Of a stretch of 64,000 nt of DNA, positions 12,363 to 24,999 are shown in pieces. The stretch's first letter is position 1; every line of letters begins with the position of its first letter. Under the pieces are notes generated by a model. The model had not been told where the DNA came from, searched no databases, and saw only the letters and a list, made by a program, of their open reading frames with translations. Origin of the DNA: Diploscapter coronatus (taxonomy: Eukaryota > Nematoda > Chromadorea > Rhabditida > Rhabditidae); NCBI GenBank assembly GCA_964036155.1, contig OZ038422.1:47329201-47393200 (forward strand), read 5' to 3'. Both the position numbers and the translations under genes were made by a program.

Positions 12363-15300
12363 TTATTGTTGCAGTTGGTCAATTCTAATCGTAAAGAAAC
12401 CTGAATGAGCCAATTAACAAATAATTTACATCGCTTAAATATTTCATGGCCATTGAATATTCCAAGAGATAAACGTTTACTAGGAAAATTAGTCATTCGC
12501 GAGATCTAGTCTAGAGATTTGTGTTATTATTTTAACACAGTTTAAAGAAATTTGATCCTAAACTTAGTTTGATTTTCAACTCATGTTCTAATTTGCTATA
12601 AGAGTATTTTTCTTAAAATATTGACAATTCACCTTATCCGCGCTGTCACATATAACCCCGCAGGATAATCGATAAAATATCAATTTCAGGACTCGGATAA
12701 AGCCTAAAACTTCTTTCAATAAAAATATAACAAAAATCCTACCTTTCCGGAAATTCTCTGATAATAACCCATATAAGATTGGGTTTAAGCATGAATTCAT
12801 ATAGGCTAATACCTAAAATTTTTCTTTATCTTAAAATTTAGAACAATATTCTTACTTGACTAGAAATTTGAACAATTACCATAGCCACTCCGTGTTTCAT
12901 GACTAGGGTATCGGGGTATGCTAGGCCTGAGATTTATTCTGTCATAAACACGCCAATTCACTTATATGCAGACTTAGGGAGGGCGATCGTCAGAAACCCT
13001 TTGCGGTCTACCCCTAATATATTCTTAGCAAGTTTCTATCTCTGGCCTTCTATAAGCTAAAATTTCACCAGTACGACCAGGTATCATAACTATGAGTTCG
13101 CTCGCGCGACCTACCCCCTATAGTTTATTTTCGTCTGACGAAAGGGCTTCCTAAGTCTGCTTACATACTAAACTATTTTAAATTATATGATAAATACCTG
13201 ACAAAAAGAAACATATATTCAGTGGCAACCAACATATCGCCCAAATGAACAGAATCGTCGAAACTAATCTAGTAACTTTCCGCCTAGCTTTGTGCGCTTC
13301 GGGCTTAGAACGGATTGAGCTGTTTAACTGAAATTTTCCTTTGCTGATGACTCAGACAGGTTGAATTTTGCAAGAATTAATTGATATATCAAATATTTTG
13401 AAGCTTAATTAAATTTTAGAGATATTGAGTCAATTATATGATAGACAGTAAACTCACAACTATTAACAAATCTTTATTTAAAAAACTTGCGATTATGTTT
13501 CTAAGTTTTTCTAGTAATTTCACTATTGCATTAAAGCCTAGTAATAAATACGTATTTCGATTTAAAAATAGCCTACCGACGGGGTTAGAGACGAGTGACC
13601 TCCAGGTCTTGGCATATGCCACAATCTTCGCAACATCCTCCAATATAAAAATATCGAAATACCCAACGGCAACACGTATCCAAACACGTTAAAAGTCATG
13701 AAATATACACGGGCCTAAAACTTACAATTAGATTTTAAAATGGTAGCCTGAAACCATCTAACAGTATAAAACGTAGCATATGCTAATTAGTATTGCTAAG
13801 CATGAGAGAGTATGTATCGCGTATGCTATTTTACTAATGTCATTTGGTTTCGAGGTTGTCATTTGAACATTTCAAAATAAGTTTTAAATTTTAATTTACC
13901 GCAGCGACGCTCAATTCCTCTTTAGCTATAGAAACTATAGCGCATACAGATCGTTCCTCTTTGATAAACGGATACGTGTAAACGCCGTGCATCAAACCGA
14001 CAGGGACATAAAATTATCATTGTATTTAAATTTAGATATTTTGTTAAGATTATATCAGATGAAATTTATTTGCAAGATATGTATCAAAATTCAACAAATT
14101 TCTTTCATAGATTTGCTCTAGTAATAGTAACAGATAGATTTTATTGATGATCGAAATTTAAATAATACTTGAAAAATATGATACCTGCGAAGCAAATATG
14201 ATGGCATACAATATGACCATTATGATGAACGTATTTTTGGGCGTCCGTAACGATATGCTCTCAACCGGATAAACCACAGCTAAATATCGATCTAACGCCA
14301 TTAGCGTTAACGTCCATACGCTACAATAGACGCTAGTATGCTAAATTCACTTTTTTAAACCAACAAGTATTGATTTTTTTAAATTTACCTGGCAAAAATT
14401 GATCATACTGCACACCCACTCTGGAAATATCCAAATTTGCACGGCGTAATCGATCGCGGTGTAAGGTACGCAGAGCAGCAAAAACATTAAGTCCGATACT
14501 GCTAAACCTGAAAATTTGGATATTTAATATTTTTATTTTTATTAAAAGCGTCCGAAAGATCTATTGATATTCAATCATTTTAATGATAAGCATTTTTGAG
14601 TGAAGCATACTCATATAATTTTTAAAGAATGATACTTTTGATTCCATCTCATTGATAAACCTCACAATTGTGATGCAAGTTTTGAACTTCAAGACAATCT
14701 CATGTAAATTTGAATTGACAGTTTATTCGTTGATGTGTGCTTGTAAAATATCCAAAAGTGATTCAGTCATCAAGAAATCCCCATATATCCCTAAATGCGT
14801 AAGCGCGCTAATCATCCGAATGATTCGAGTTATCCAATCAAAGAAACTCGCATAAAAATAAGAAAAAGCAGGAAGAAAATTCGATTATCTACAGGGTCTG
14901 ATCGAGATCTATTTGCGCAGATGCAAAAAATTGTGCAAACCAGGAATTGGAAGTAAGGAGTTAGAATATTTTTCCGCGCTAAACAATATTGTCAGTTTTT
15001 CATATCGGTCAAGAAATATTTTAAAACATACATGCTCCATTAAAAATATAAATGTGCTATTTTCTCGATTAATTTTGAAACTTATGACATATTCTATTAA
15101 ATGTTAATTTAAAACACAGAATTAAACTAATAGAAGATTTTCAAAGGCCACAAGAATCTGAAACATACCTATGATAAGTGTATTGGTAGAGTTTCGCATT
15201 TGTCGATTCAACGCCACCAAAACAACTAGCACATTTCCAAAAACACCAATTAAAATAATGAAAGCGAAAATCGTCGGGATGATGATTCCGACTTTCCGCT

Positions 15301-15418
15301 CAAAAGCGACCGTATCATTATAATACGCCATAACTGCCTCATAGTCATATTCATCGAAAATCGAAGAGTTAGAATTATTCGAACTGGAGGTCGATGCAAG
15401 ACCAGAGACATTGCTCAT
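12363..15418 (-). CDS. npr-9: Allatostatin-A/galanin-like neuropeptide GPCR (NPR-9-like)
   Basis: Rhodopsin-class receptor, 359 residues from nine exons: 15169-15418, 14389-14507, 14185-14340, 13900-14007, 13577-13714, 13198-13327, 12856-12926, 12743-12812 and 12363-12400. Every phase closes. The N-terminus has several N-glycosylation sequons. TM1 has GVFGNVLVVLVAL, TM2 LAVSDLMFLLLCVPYTA, TM3 the ionic lock in LMALDRYLAVVYPV, TM6 WAICWLPLNICFF and TM7 NSCLNPILYGLLSENF. The disulphide cysteines (PEWVC, ERSVC) are both present. VPYTAIDYA and MHGVYTYPFIKEE resemble insect allatostatin-A and vertebrate galanin receptors; C. elegans NPR-9 is the likely counterpart, at moderate certainty. The start follows TTTCCAG, a probable trans-splice acceptor; an in-frame ATG at 15445 lies upstream of it. 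The acceptor of exon 4 reads TTTTAT rather than TTTTAG. An intron contains a MITE. Confidence 0.9.
12969..13159. mobile_element. Mutator-like MITE in GPCR intron
   Basis: Inverted ends: left CAGACTTAGGGAGGGCGATC, right (reverse complement) CAGACTTAGGAAGCCCTTTC. Subterminal blocks also mirror each other (CCTTTGCGGTCTACCCC against a GGGGTAGGTCGCG block). Flanks CTTATATG and CTTACATA match in six of eight positions and may be a decayed target duplication. It shares its terminal block with the 36929-37013 element, which has a clean 9-bp duplication. Confidence 0.7.
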
Positions 15419-16479
15419 CTTTTGATAGAGGATGTCTGGAAACATTTATCTTGTTAATTTTTTTTGTAAAATTAGTATCGATTTATTACACTATTACATT
15501 TATACGCTATGCTTAAATTATTATCTTTTGAATACTTGTGTTGATTTATACCGACTTTGTATTGTTATATTTTGATTTGATATGTTTAAAATATTGATTT
15601 TTTTTTAAATTTAAACAACTTACTCCGATGGGTTAATAGAACAAGACTAGTGGTGAGATTCTGAACAATCCAGCTTAAATTAAGAACATTTAACGAGTTT
15701 TGCATCCAATTGTGATGAGATCTGAAATTATTGTGTTTCAAAATAAATAACGATAATTTGTGAATTAACATCGACTAATGCATATTTTTAGTGTAAATAA
15801 TAAAATACCTTCAAAAACTTAAATAATGTCAAATCAAATTACATGATTTTGATGTAATGCAATAAAAGAACTACACAATCTATTGGATAAAATGAAAACA
15901 CCTCATATCACTTTTGATTTTATTTTCCTCCCTGAGATACACAATAATAAATTACCCAAAGGATGGCCAATAGGTGAAACTTGATGAAGATAAAAATCGA
16001 TTTCCGGAAACTTAATCAAAGAAAATTATGTCAGCCTCCTTTGAATAATATCCTTAAACATTAAACAAAGATTTTTAATTGCAGACATCAAAGATTGAGA
16101 AAGTTGCAAGTGTTTTCAGCAATTAAAATTAATATTGCATAGGCGTGCTCTAGCATTTGTAGTCTGAATTAGTTTTGAGAATTAATTTGAGAAAAAGGTT
16201 TCATCATCATATCAATTATTAAAAGGTATGTGTTGATCAAATCATGAATAGTTTAATGGCGGAGAATACTTTCAACTGATTTTTAGTGGAAAGTACTCGG
16301 ACTAAAAGTATGACGATATAATCAATAATTAAAGCTCGAACGCAGAAAAAGGGGTAATTATTCCTAAACTAGACTTTCTACGCGGAAAAAACTAAGAGGA
16401 TCAAACTTTCTCTCGGGATTCTCAGAATCTCTAATCACACGATTAAGCATAGCCAATGGAAAACGTCTGAAATAATTTG

Positions 16480-17420
16480 GGAACTCCAGATTTTACTTGG
16501 GAAAGGCAAAGATTTCACGGAAGTGTCTAGGTCAGAATGTTTCGAAGGACGGAAAAAACAAGTGGCATGAGAAAAAAGAGAGATTTTTAGAAATTTATGA
16601 TAGAGGCTAGAGTGTAAGAAGGAAGGGGAGAAATGAAAAAGTGAACATCGAAACTCGGTTTCAAAAGATTTAGGACGCCGAATAAAAATGATGACAGGTT
16701 TCCGGATGCATTTAAAGAAACAATATATGCAAAAAAAAAAGTGAAGTAGAAAATCATGGTCTGAAATTATAATAAGATGAGCGAATCCTTGTTCATAAAA
16801 ATATACAAATATAAAATAATTTAGTGCCAAATTAAGAAATTTTTACGTATAAATCAATTGAACTTCAGATAAAATTAGAATAGCTGATACAGAAAAATAC
16901 AAATAAAATAATATACTTGTTCCGAAAATAATACAATATCATCTAAGGTTGAAAATATTTCAATAATATATTCATATCTCGCAAAATATGGGATGACTTT
17001 TTGCCTTCTCTCTCTTTTCGGTGCGAGTGGGGCATCGTTATTTGCCCTTAGGGCATGTTGGAGAGAAGACAATAATTAGAGTGATGCAATTTGAAAGAGA
17101 AAAGGAAAGGAAATCAAATGAATAGTCACAGATACATGAGAAGTATAGTTAAGTATAATACTGAAGAAGAGAGAGTTAGAGAAACAGTATGAAGAATACT
17201 GAAGTTAGAGACAACAAGAAAAATAACAGATGCATGCGAGGGATAACTATACTCAATGCTGGAGAATAGAGACCTATAGAAAGATAAACTGAAATATAGT
17301 GTTGAAAATTAAGAGAGAAAATGAAGGAGAAGAAGATAAAAATAGTATAGGAAAATAAAAAGTCGGAAAGAAAAAAAGAAGATATAAATAAAGATAAAGA
17401 AAAATCATGTAGGACATATG
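16480..17420 (+). repeat. Polypurine-rich tract
   Basis: Extended A/G-rich low-complexity sequence on the + strand, interrupted by the hairpin block near 17001-17072. It lies upstream of the minus-strand receptor, so the coding strand is pyrimidine-rich here. Confidence 0.65.
17001..17072. other. GC-richer block with imperfect inverted repeat
   Basis: TTGCCTTCTCTC (17001-17012) pairs with GAGAGAAGACAA (17061-17072) with one mismatch, and the loop has a small GCCC/GGGC hairpin at 17044-17054. Composition differs sharply from both sides. Role unknown. Confidence 0.55.
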
Positions 17421-19295
17421 AAATATTATGATGGGTAGGCGAGAGGGTCTGGTGAGAGCTGCGGACCAATCTACTGAATCAGAAAACAAACGGTAAAAAA
17501 TAACGGGATAATTAAATTGAAAAGTGGTAATGACTGGAATATGTGCTTTAAATCGAAGTTATTTTTACCTTGTAAAATTGCAATACAGTCTTTATTTAAA
17601 CAATTTTATGAAAAAGAAATTGGTCGTTGGTTCAAAATGTTAAATTTTTTTGATAATTCTAAAATTGTTTATGAATATAAGAAAGTTTGAAACCTATATT
17701 TTGAAAAGAAAAAGTTAAAATTTGGAAATGTCAAAACAATCAAGCTGAAAGTGTAGCATGACTCGGCTCAATTTAGGCTCGAAGAGAACCTATCAACAAT
17801 TTTTTCGAATTTTTCTGGTTTGGGTTAGAAAAAATGTAAGAAATTGCACAATTTGGACGATAGTTACCAAAATAACATTTTGTTAGCAAAAATCTTAAAA
17901 AAAATGCAAATTTATATCTGATAAAGGAAGAAGGTAGCGATTTCGAAAAAAAAAATGCCGAAGCATCAAAGGTTTTGAGTCAGGAATTCAAAACACGGAC
18001 ATTTCAAATGCAGAGATAAGCTTTCGACCCATCGAGCCATAAAGTCATGTATTAGATTTTTAAATTTCGAACGAAAGATTTCAGGTTCGAATTTGACCTG
18101 ATAAATGAGTAAGGAAATCGGATTTTTGCAGTTTGTTTTGAAGATTTTCCATAACAGATGCGGTGACGATGTTTCGGACCAAACATGAGCGAAAATCGAG
18201 GCTAATTCTAGGACAAATTTTGGCGATCTTTGAAATATTATATTCGTTTTGTTCAAATTTGAAAATGATTTCTCTTTTCTTCTGCGTCACAACAGGTGAA
18301 TAGTATTCAGAAGAAAAATCTAAATTTCAAATTTTCTGAAACATAAATTTGTCTGAGGGTTCAATATGTATAGAGATATTTTTAGGAATGTCAACTGTAA
18401 TTTAAAAAAAAAAAAAAATGAAAAATAATCGAATATCAGAAATGCTAAAACGCGTCATTCAGCTCGAAATGTTTCAAAATGAATTTCAAGAAGCCTAGAA
18501 ACCAAAACCCCAGGCTCATCTATTTTTCAAACATGCGATATGATGAGAGAGCATCAATCCAATGAGGTGGACTCTATTTTGACCTGATTTTTAGTTAAAT
18601 GTCCACGTTTTAGATATTAAATCATGATATCCCATTTAGGTTTTCTGGCCTATCCTTCATCACATGGAAAAATATTTTGAAAATTCACATTTCGCAAAGA
18701 AAATATCTTAGAAAAAGATAATGACTATTCCCGGATTTTGCACGCTTATCTTGTTGGCTCAGATACATCACATTCCTCCTTCCGAATAAAAGCCTCTAAG
18801 CCGATGCTTAAGCATAGGGAGATAAAGACAGATTAAATAAGCCACTTCATATTTGGCACCTAGAAATTTAGAAATAATCTTTAGGACGCAATGAAGAATA
18901 GATTTTGAAAATGCACGGGATATTTTGAGATATTGCCAAGAAGCTGGAAGAAAATCCATTATCCTGCAGGTTTTATGCGAGTTTTATATGAAAATATGCA
19001 CATTGTGTGGATTTCTATTCGAAGGAACATAAAGATACCATTATATATCCAAAGGAAAAAAATATCTGACTTTAGAAGATAAACTGAAAATTAAGCTATG
19101 ACCTTTTTGAGAAGACAGAACGGATTAATTTTTGTGAATACCAATTCAAACGAATTAGTGTGGATCATCAAATGAATATAATCTTGATAAAAAGACGCTA
19201 AATTTTTAAACTTATGCTTTGGCTACGTTTCAATGAATTAGGATAAGGAGACAATTCCATCTAGTCAGTTTACCAAATAAGCGTTTATAATAGAA

Positions 19296-19321
19296 TGCTA
19301 AAATAGCTGGCTATTTTAGCA
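19296..19321. repeat. Perfect 12-bp palindrome with 2-nt spacer
   Basis: TGCTAAAATAGC, TG, then GCTATTTTAGCA. All 12 positions pair. No protein-coding context; it could be a dimeric factor site, a cruciform or a transposon relic. Confidence 0.9.
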
Positions 19322-21351
19322 AAAATTTGAAACATAGTGAAAGAATGTTTACTAAAGGAGTAAATAGGAACGATTTTTGAATAGAGTTTTACAATTGTTT
19401 GTTTTTCTCGAGACGAACACTTCAAATCTAGACGGGGAAGACGTTATTTGATTCCCCCAGATGAGCTATGAAAAATCGCATCAAATACGCGCACAATCCA
19501 AACGTAAACACCAATAATAAAATCACTATTTTCAGAGAGATTTTTTTTCGAAAATTTCGATATCGAATTAGAAATGCTCTTATTAATGAAAAACCTTTAA
19601 GTGCGCTAGTTAAGAGCATTAGAAAAATGATAAAAGCGTGGTTCCTGCCAAAATTCGAGGAAAAAACTTCATTTTATTGAGAGAAAAATGACGAAAATAA
19701 AGAAAAACGTTGCAAATTTAGAATTCATCAGAAAATTGCAAAAATTGAAACATAATTTCAGGAAGTTACAAAAACCAAAAATTTTCTGTTTAAGAACTTT
19801 GATCGTATATGCTCCACCACACCATATATCCTATAAACACATCTTCTAAGTAAAGAAGCATCATCCAATTTAGAGATGCTAGAAAATATCTCTTTTCACT
19901 ATAAAGCATACTCATTCAAAGTTGTCTGGTATAATTTACTGATTCTCTCCGATGTGTAGCTCCATTAAATTAGCATATATGCTGTCCTGAGCGTCGCTGC
20001 GGAAGGCGGGAAAATTAGGGGCATTTCTTTTCGTCTCTAATTTTTACGTAGTCCATGATCATTTTGGGTAATCAATTTTCTTCGTGTCTCTTGATTTTTC
20101 ATTATCTATAATTTAGGGCGTCTTTCGGTGCAGTCAGATGAAAAATAGAATAAAAGCATCGAGAGTCTGCGTCTGAGGGGTCTAATGAACTAAAAACTGA
20201 TCTGATGATATGAGGAAAATACAGAATGACGACAGAAAATTGCGGACTTACACAGAATCTGACGAGATTTGGTTACTTCATTGATTTGCGAGAAGAAAGA
20301 TATCAAGAAAATAACTAGGAAACAGTTTAAAAAATACTCTTCGCAGATCTCGACTATCCCCGATATACGATGCTTCTGACCGATAATTTTTGAGCTTATT
20401 ATCAAGTCTATAGTCACCGACAGCGTATCAGTAGGCGAAGTTGTTACAAAGGATATAATTTTCAGAATTTCTGAGTCTTTCATAAAATAAATGTGGCCTA
20501 GAATAGCCATTTCATGAATTTCGGAAAAGCGCCACGAATGTCAAAAGGAGCGATTCTGGAACACGGGGACACATATCAAATTCTTCGGAAACATATCGAT
20601 AATAATATTTGCATATATACCTACCGATATGTGATAATTTTACCAATGCCTAGCGGCGATTTCATTTCTAAAACAATCTCAAAGCAATAAAGTCGTTCAT
20701 CTCTTCAGGTAAAATTGACATCAAGTCCCGCATACCTACTGTAGCGCTATTAATTAAAGAGAAACCTTATTAATTTTTTGATAGAATATTATGAAGTGTG
20801 GCTAGGTAAGTCGATATTAAGTGACAAAAAATCTCATTATCTTTATTTCGGAAATTTGAATAAATTTTGTTCTGATTTTTAACGAATTTCCTTAGATTTT
20901 GTACTTAGAGGTATGCTTAATTTTTAAATTAAAAATCTATTTCCTCATTTCTTTTTGCAATTCTATACGTTTCCCTTGGAACTTTCACACTCTACTGCAG
21001 CTTTTATGTATGTGTGTTTTTTTCTTATAAATTTTATACACTTATGTTTTTTCCAATAGATTTTTTTCGATTATTTATTTAACTATAGGCGATATTTGTA
21101 TGAGTTATTATTTAAAAAGCGGCCAATACTTGTGTTTTCAAATATTATACTAAAGATCATATTCAGTAGTCCAGCGGAATTTAGTAAACCTTAACTTTCA
21201 TAGAATACATTTCTGATTCAACATTTAAAATGCATAATTTTAAAGGTTCTCTGAGATAACGTAAAAGTTAGGAATTTAAACTATTGATTAGCATCTGAGA
21301 TCAAATATTATTGTATAACTGACTGTCTATGTCTGTAAAAATGATCATATT

Positions 21352-24194
21352 TTATGTGGATGATGAAACTCTTTTGACTGATACTGCCGATACCTGAGAG
21401 ATAGTGTAATTAGCCGGCTTGCCCTGAACCTTCAGGATCCATTTCTTCAGCGTTCCTCGAACCTATTATATAAGCATATGAATTATGATAATATGCATTG
21501 GATTCAGGCGTGTGCAAAAAGCGAATTTTTGAATTGCGTTTGCATTCGCGTTTAACACAAAAGTCTTGCCGAATTTTTGTGTGCGTGCGTTTTGAAAATT
21601 ATTCTGAAAAGTGCGTTTGCGTTAGCGTTAATTAATAACGCGTTATTTTTTGTACACCCCTGATTGGATTACTTATTAATTTCTGTTCAAAAATGTTTTC
21701 TTCGAATAAAAATTACCTCGATCAGGAAGTATGCTAATTTTAGTCGTTTGAGATTTTACTTCATGGAAAAAATTTACCTCCTTATTCGTTAACAGGTAAA
21801 TATAGGCATTCGCGCTACAGTTGATATATGCGTTTAGAACGACCAGGGCGTATAACTCCGGTGAATTTGGATCTATGATCATCGGGAAAGTTCGGAACGA
21901 AGTCCAGGCGAAGAGATAGAATATTGACAGGATCTAAAATTTTTCATCATGTTAATTTTTACGCCTCTGTATATAACAATGTAAATGTTATAACCATGTG
22001 AAATTATAACGATTTTAGATATACTAAACAATATATTTAATATACCAAAAACTGCACTGCATAAGCGTATTCCTTCATTCGTCTTTTTAGTTTTGCAGCG
22101 TCATCAACCGAGTCACCCATTTGACTATTAGCTTTCCGAACGAAATAGACTATCTGATAATTAAATTATTTATGCAATTTTTATTACTATTCTGATTAAG
22201 CGATATGACTATATTTTGCGCAAGTTCAGATAATGATGCGATATTTTGAAATATCATCAATTCTTCGAGAAAATGGAGCAAGATTTGGCACAGAAGATTT
22301 CCTCATCAGGAAAGTTACCCTAATAGTACTATCGAATACGGGGAATCCGAATTCCATGATCCTCTCGATATATATCTTTTTTACCTAAAACTAGGAAAAA
22401 CTAGAAAGTATGAAATTCCGTGAAAGTGGTTTTCTTTCTTTTATTTTGATTTGAAACTGAAAGTTGAATTTTTTTTAAGTTTTTAAGTCCAAACGGGAGT
22501 AAAATGTGGTATTTTCAAGAAATTGTTGCAAATTCATGGTCATCTCGTTGAGCTCTATCGATAAATATAGGGTTTGTATATGACAATAATTTTTACACAA
22601 TTTCATATTTTTAGATTTTGCCTGATTTTAGGTACAAAAATGAGATAAACACCGAGTGATACCTCGATATTCGTATTCTTTGTATTCGATTGCGCTATCT
22701 GGATAACTTTCCTGATAGGCGAATGTTGTGTGTCTGGCCTTTAACATTGATACTCCATTTTCTCAAAGAATTGATGATATATCATCATTTTGTCTTTCTG
22801 TACCAACTTTTAAACCAACTTTTTCGTTTTCTACAAACTCAAATTCTGACAATGAATTACTCGCTGTTTGACGAAAATATTTGAATTGTACCGATACGAA
22901 ATATATATTTTGAGTTAAGTCTGCTCAAAATTGATCTTTGGATTGATATGCCTTATTATGAAAAATAAAAGAATAATAATACTCAAAATATAAGTGTTTG
23001 AACTTACATAGCTGTAGCACACAGCACACACCGCTGACGTAGAGAAGTTTAGTGGTACATCGATGTAAAGGTTCGAATAATTCGTTAGATTACCCTTTTC
23101 GATGTACGAAATTGATAGGATGGCGGGATCAAATGATAATCTGAATTGTTGCAAATATATCAAACTTAAGAATACTTGTATCTAAATGTATTTTTTTTCA
23201 TTTAGAGCTAGAATCGAATATAAATTATATATCAGTCTGGCGAATTATCTCTTTATTTTTGTGAAACATTTTTGGAAAAAAACTCGAGTAAGAACTTTTA
23301 TTTTAGTTATCTTCAAATTCAACTAATTAATATCGAAAGAGAATCTACTTTAATGCAATACTTTTATGGAGCCTGTGGCTTACTTGCAGCACGGTGTCAG
23401 ATATTGTGATATGATAGCCATAACAAAGCATATAGGGAACATGCTTAGCATCAGAATCCTTACTCGTTCATAGGTAAAAATAGGCAGGTGCGAAAAACAT
23501 ATCACGAAAAGTCTGAAATTATCAAATATTGTTTAAATATATTTTTTTTCACCGATTAATGGCCATTATCAACATGGCCAGACTTCCTGAATACCAGCAG
23601 TACAAGAAAAATCCGCCCATGAAATGGGAACCGTCACCGTCTCTGCCTCCTAAATTAGAAATTTTAATCGTTAAATAAATTAATACTTTAATCAATTCTA
23701 AATATTTTAAAGCACAATGTCAATTCTATTTAAATGAATTTCAGAGGTCGATAAGCCAATTTATCATTCTTACGTTACTCATTTCAATTACGTCTAGATT
23801 ACATAATTAGGCATTTACTTCGAAGACTACTTTGTTTAAAACCTACCCGGAAACAGATAACTCCCCGTGATGATGCATGGAACCAAATATGCCGAACTTA
23901 GCAAGCATTGGAGACAATCACTGAACAGGTTGAAAGAAGAAATTATGTAGATCGGAGACACTTTCCGAACGAAGGCCAGATGGAAAGAAACACACAGAAC
24001 GGCAGCTATAATATAACTACGCTTTTAAATTATAGTATATTTCCTTTGTATTTAATCATAATGATATATTACATTTATTCAATATCTGTTTTCAATGGAT
24101 ATATCATACCTGAAGCCAGAAAACCACATAGGGGAATCAGCTCTAGACATAGAGTCATGATAAGCTTTAGGGTCTGCATTTTTGACGATTTTAC
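21352..24194 (-). CDS. Nematode 7TM chemoreceptor-like GPCR (Srx-like), 5' end missing
   Basis: Eight exons join in phase to 296 residues plus stop: 24110-24194, 23847-23920, 23553-23649, 23384-23512, 23008-23140, 22046-22153, 21778-21933 and 21352-21462. Visible parts are intracellular loop 1/TM2 (MWFSGFSDCLQCLLSSAYLV), TM3 (GSLAMLIMAINRLFVICFSH, with NR where DRY usually sits), TM4 (MLSMFPICFVMAIISQYL), an extracellular loop with several NxT/NxS sites, TM5 around AVCAVCYSY, loop 3 (KLKRRMKEYAYAVQF), TM6 and TM7 (NAYINCSANAYIYLLTNKE). The MAINR motif and overall layout resemble nematode Srx chemoreceptors, but the family call is tentative. TM1 and the start codon were not found; a minus-strand frame at 24579-24794 is a weak candidate. 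The last intron hosts a hAT-like MITE (21505-21662). Confidence 0.78.
21505..21662. mobile_element. hAT-like MITE with 8-bp target duplication
   Basis: 158 bp. Left end CAGGCGTGTGCAAAAAGCG; reverse complement of the right end CAGGGGTGTACAAAAAATAA. Perfect flanking repeat ATTGGATT at 21497-21504 and 21663-21670. The interior repeats GCGTTTGCGTT-like units. It lies in the last intron of the 7TM receptor gene. Confidence 0.88.
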
Positions 24195-24982
24195 CTAAAT
24201 TTTAAAGTATGTTTCAGGGAATTCCATACTTGAATATCAAGAAATTACGATATTTCGCATATAGATTAGGTGAAATAAAGAACTATTTGTATAAAGATTA
24301 GAATATCTAAAAATTACATTGTGATACCAGATCTACCAAATACAATTGATAAGATTAGAGGTATTTATATCCTACTCCATCCTTGAATATGAAATCACTC
24401 TAACTCTTAGTCTAACGACACCCGAAATTAAATATAGCAAAAATTAAGCGACTACAATAGGCCATGCTTCATTTTTTTACTATCATGTATTAAATATTAA
24501 CACGGCTGAATAGAGTAAGGCATAAAAATAAGAATAATCCTTACTCTCACAATACCTTACAACATGCTATAGACTAATTCATGTAAAATGACAAAAATAA
24601 TCTATTTTAGGATTCTTAAGAGATGGGAAGACTTTTGTATTCACTAATTTGTAGCTATATGCTTTGTGTTCAACTTCGACCTTTGAAAAGTTAAATATAA
24701 AAATATTCCCGAAAAATATAAGATGATAAATAATAAGGAAAAATATTTCAACTTCAATAATGTAGCCCAAAAGGCCAGACGTGTAGACTTTCATTAAGGA
24801 CCTGGTTGGTTAAATGAATTAAAATTTAGTTTGGATTCGATTTTTTGCAATTGAATTTAGGTAAATGGATAAGGAAGCTAAATTTGACCAAATTTAAACC
24901 TCACTTTAGTCGAAACTGCAGAAAATAGGAGTTCAAATTTACAGAGTTTTGATTATAAACGGGGAACTATTGTTAAATTTAA

Positions 24983-24999
24983 ATGATGATGATGATGAT
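24983..24999. repeat. (GAT)n microsatellite
   Basis: Five consecutive GAT units in non-coding sequence. Confidence 0.8.

Larger units (their letters stand above)
15419..21351. other. Gene-poor interval upstream of the neuropeptide receptor
   Basis: About 5.9 kb without a recognised gene. It holds a long purine-rich tract on the + strand (16480-17420), a GC-richer block with a hairpin at 17001-17072 and a perfect palindrome at 19296-19321. Open frames of 60-130 codons on the minus strand here match no family I know. The longest (16435-16830 and 17176-17469) lie in pyrimidine-rich minus-strand sequence, where stop codons are rare by composition. Part is likely the receptor's promoter. Confidence 0.55.

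Noticed and set aside
16435..17469. Long minus-strand open frames (131 and 97 codons)
   Set aside because: They lie in pyrimidine-rich minus-strand sequence where stop codons are rare; the translations are Phe/Leu/Ser-rich with no family resemblance or splice signals.
20190..20510. 106-codon minus-strand frame
   Set aside because: Single hydrophobic patch only; no conserved pattern or neighbouring exons.
23908..24198. 96-codon plus-strand frame
   Set aside because: It is the reverse of the 7TM receptor exons on the minus strand.
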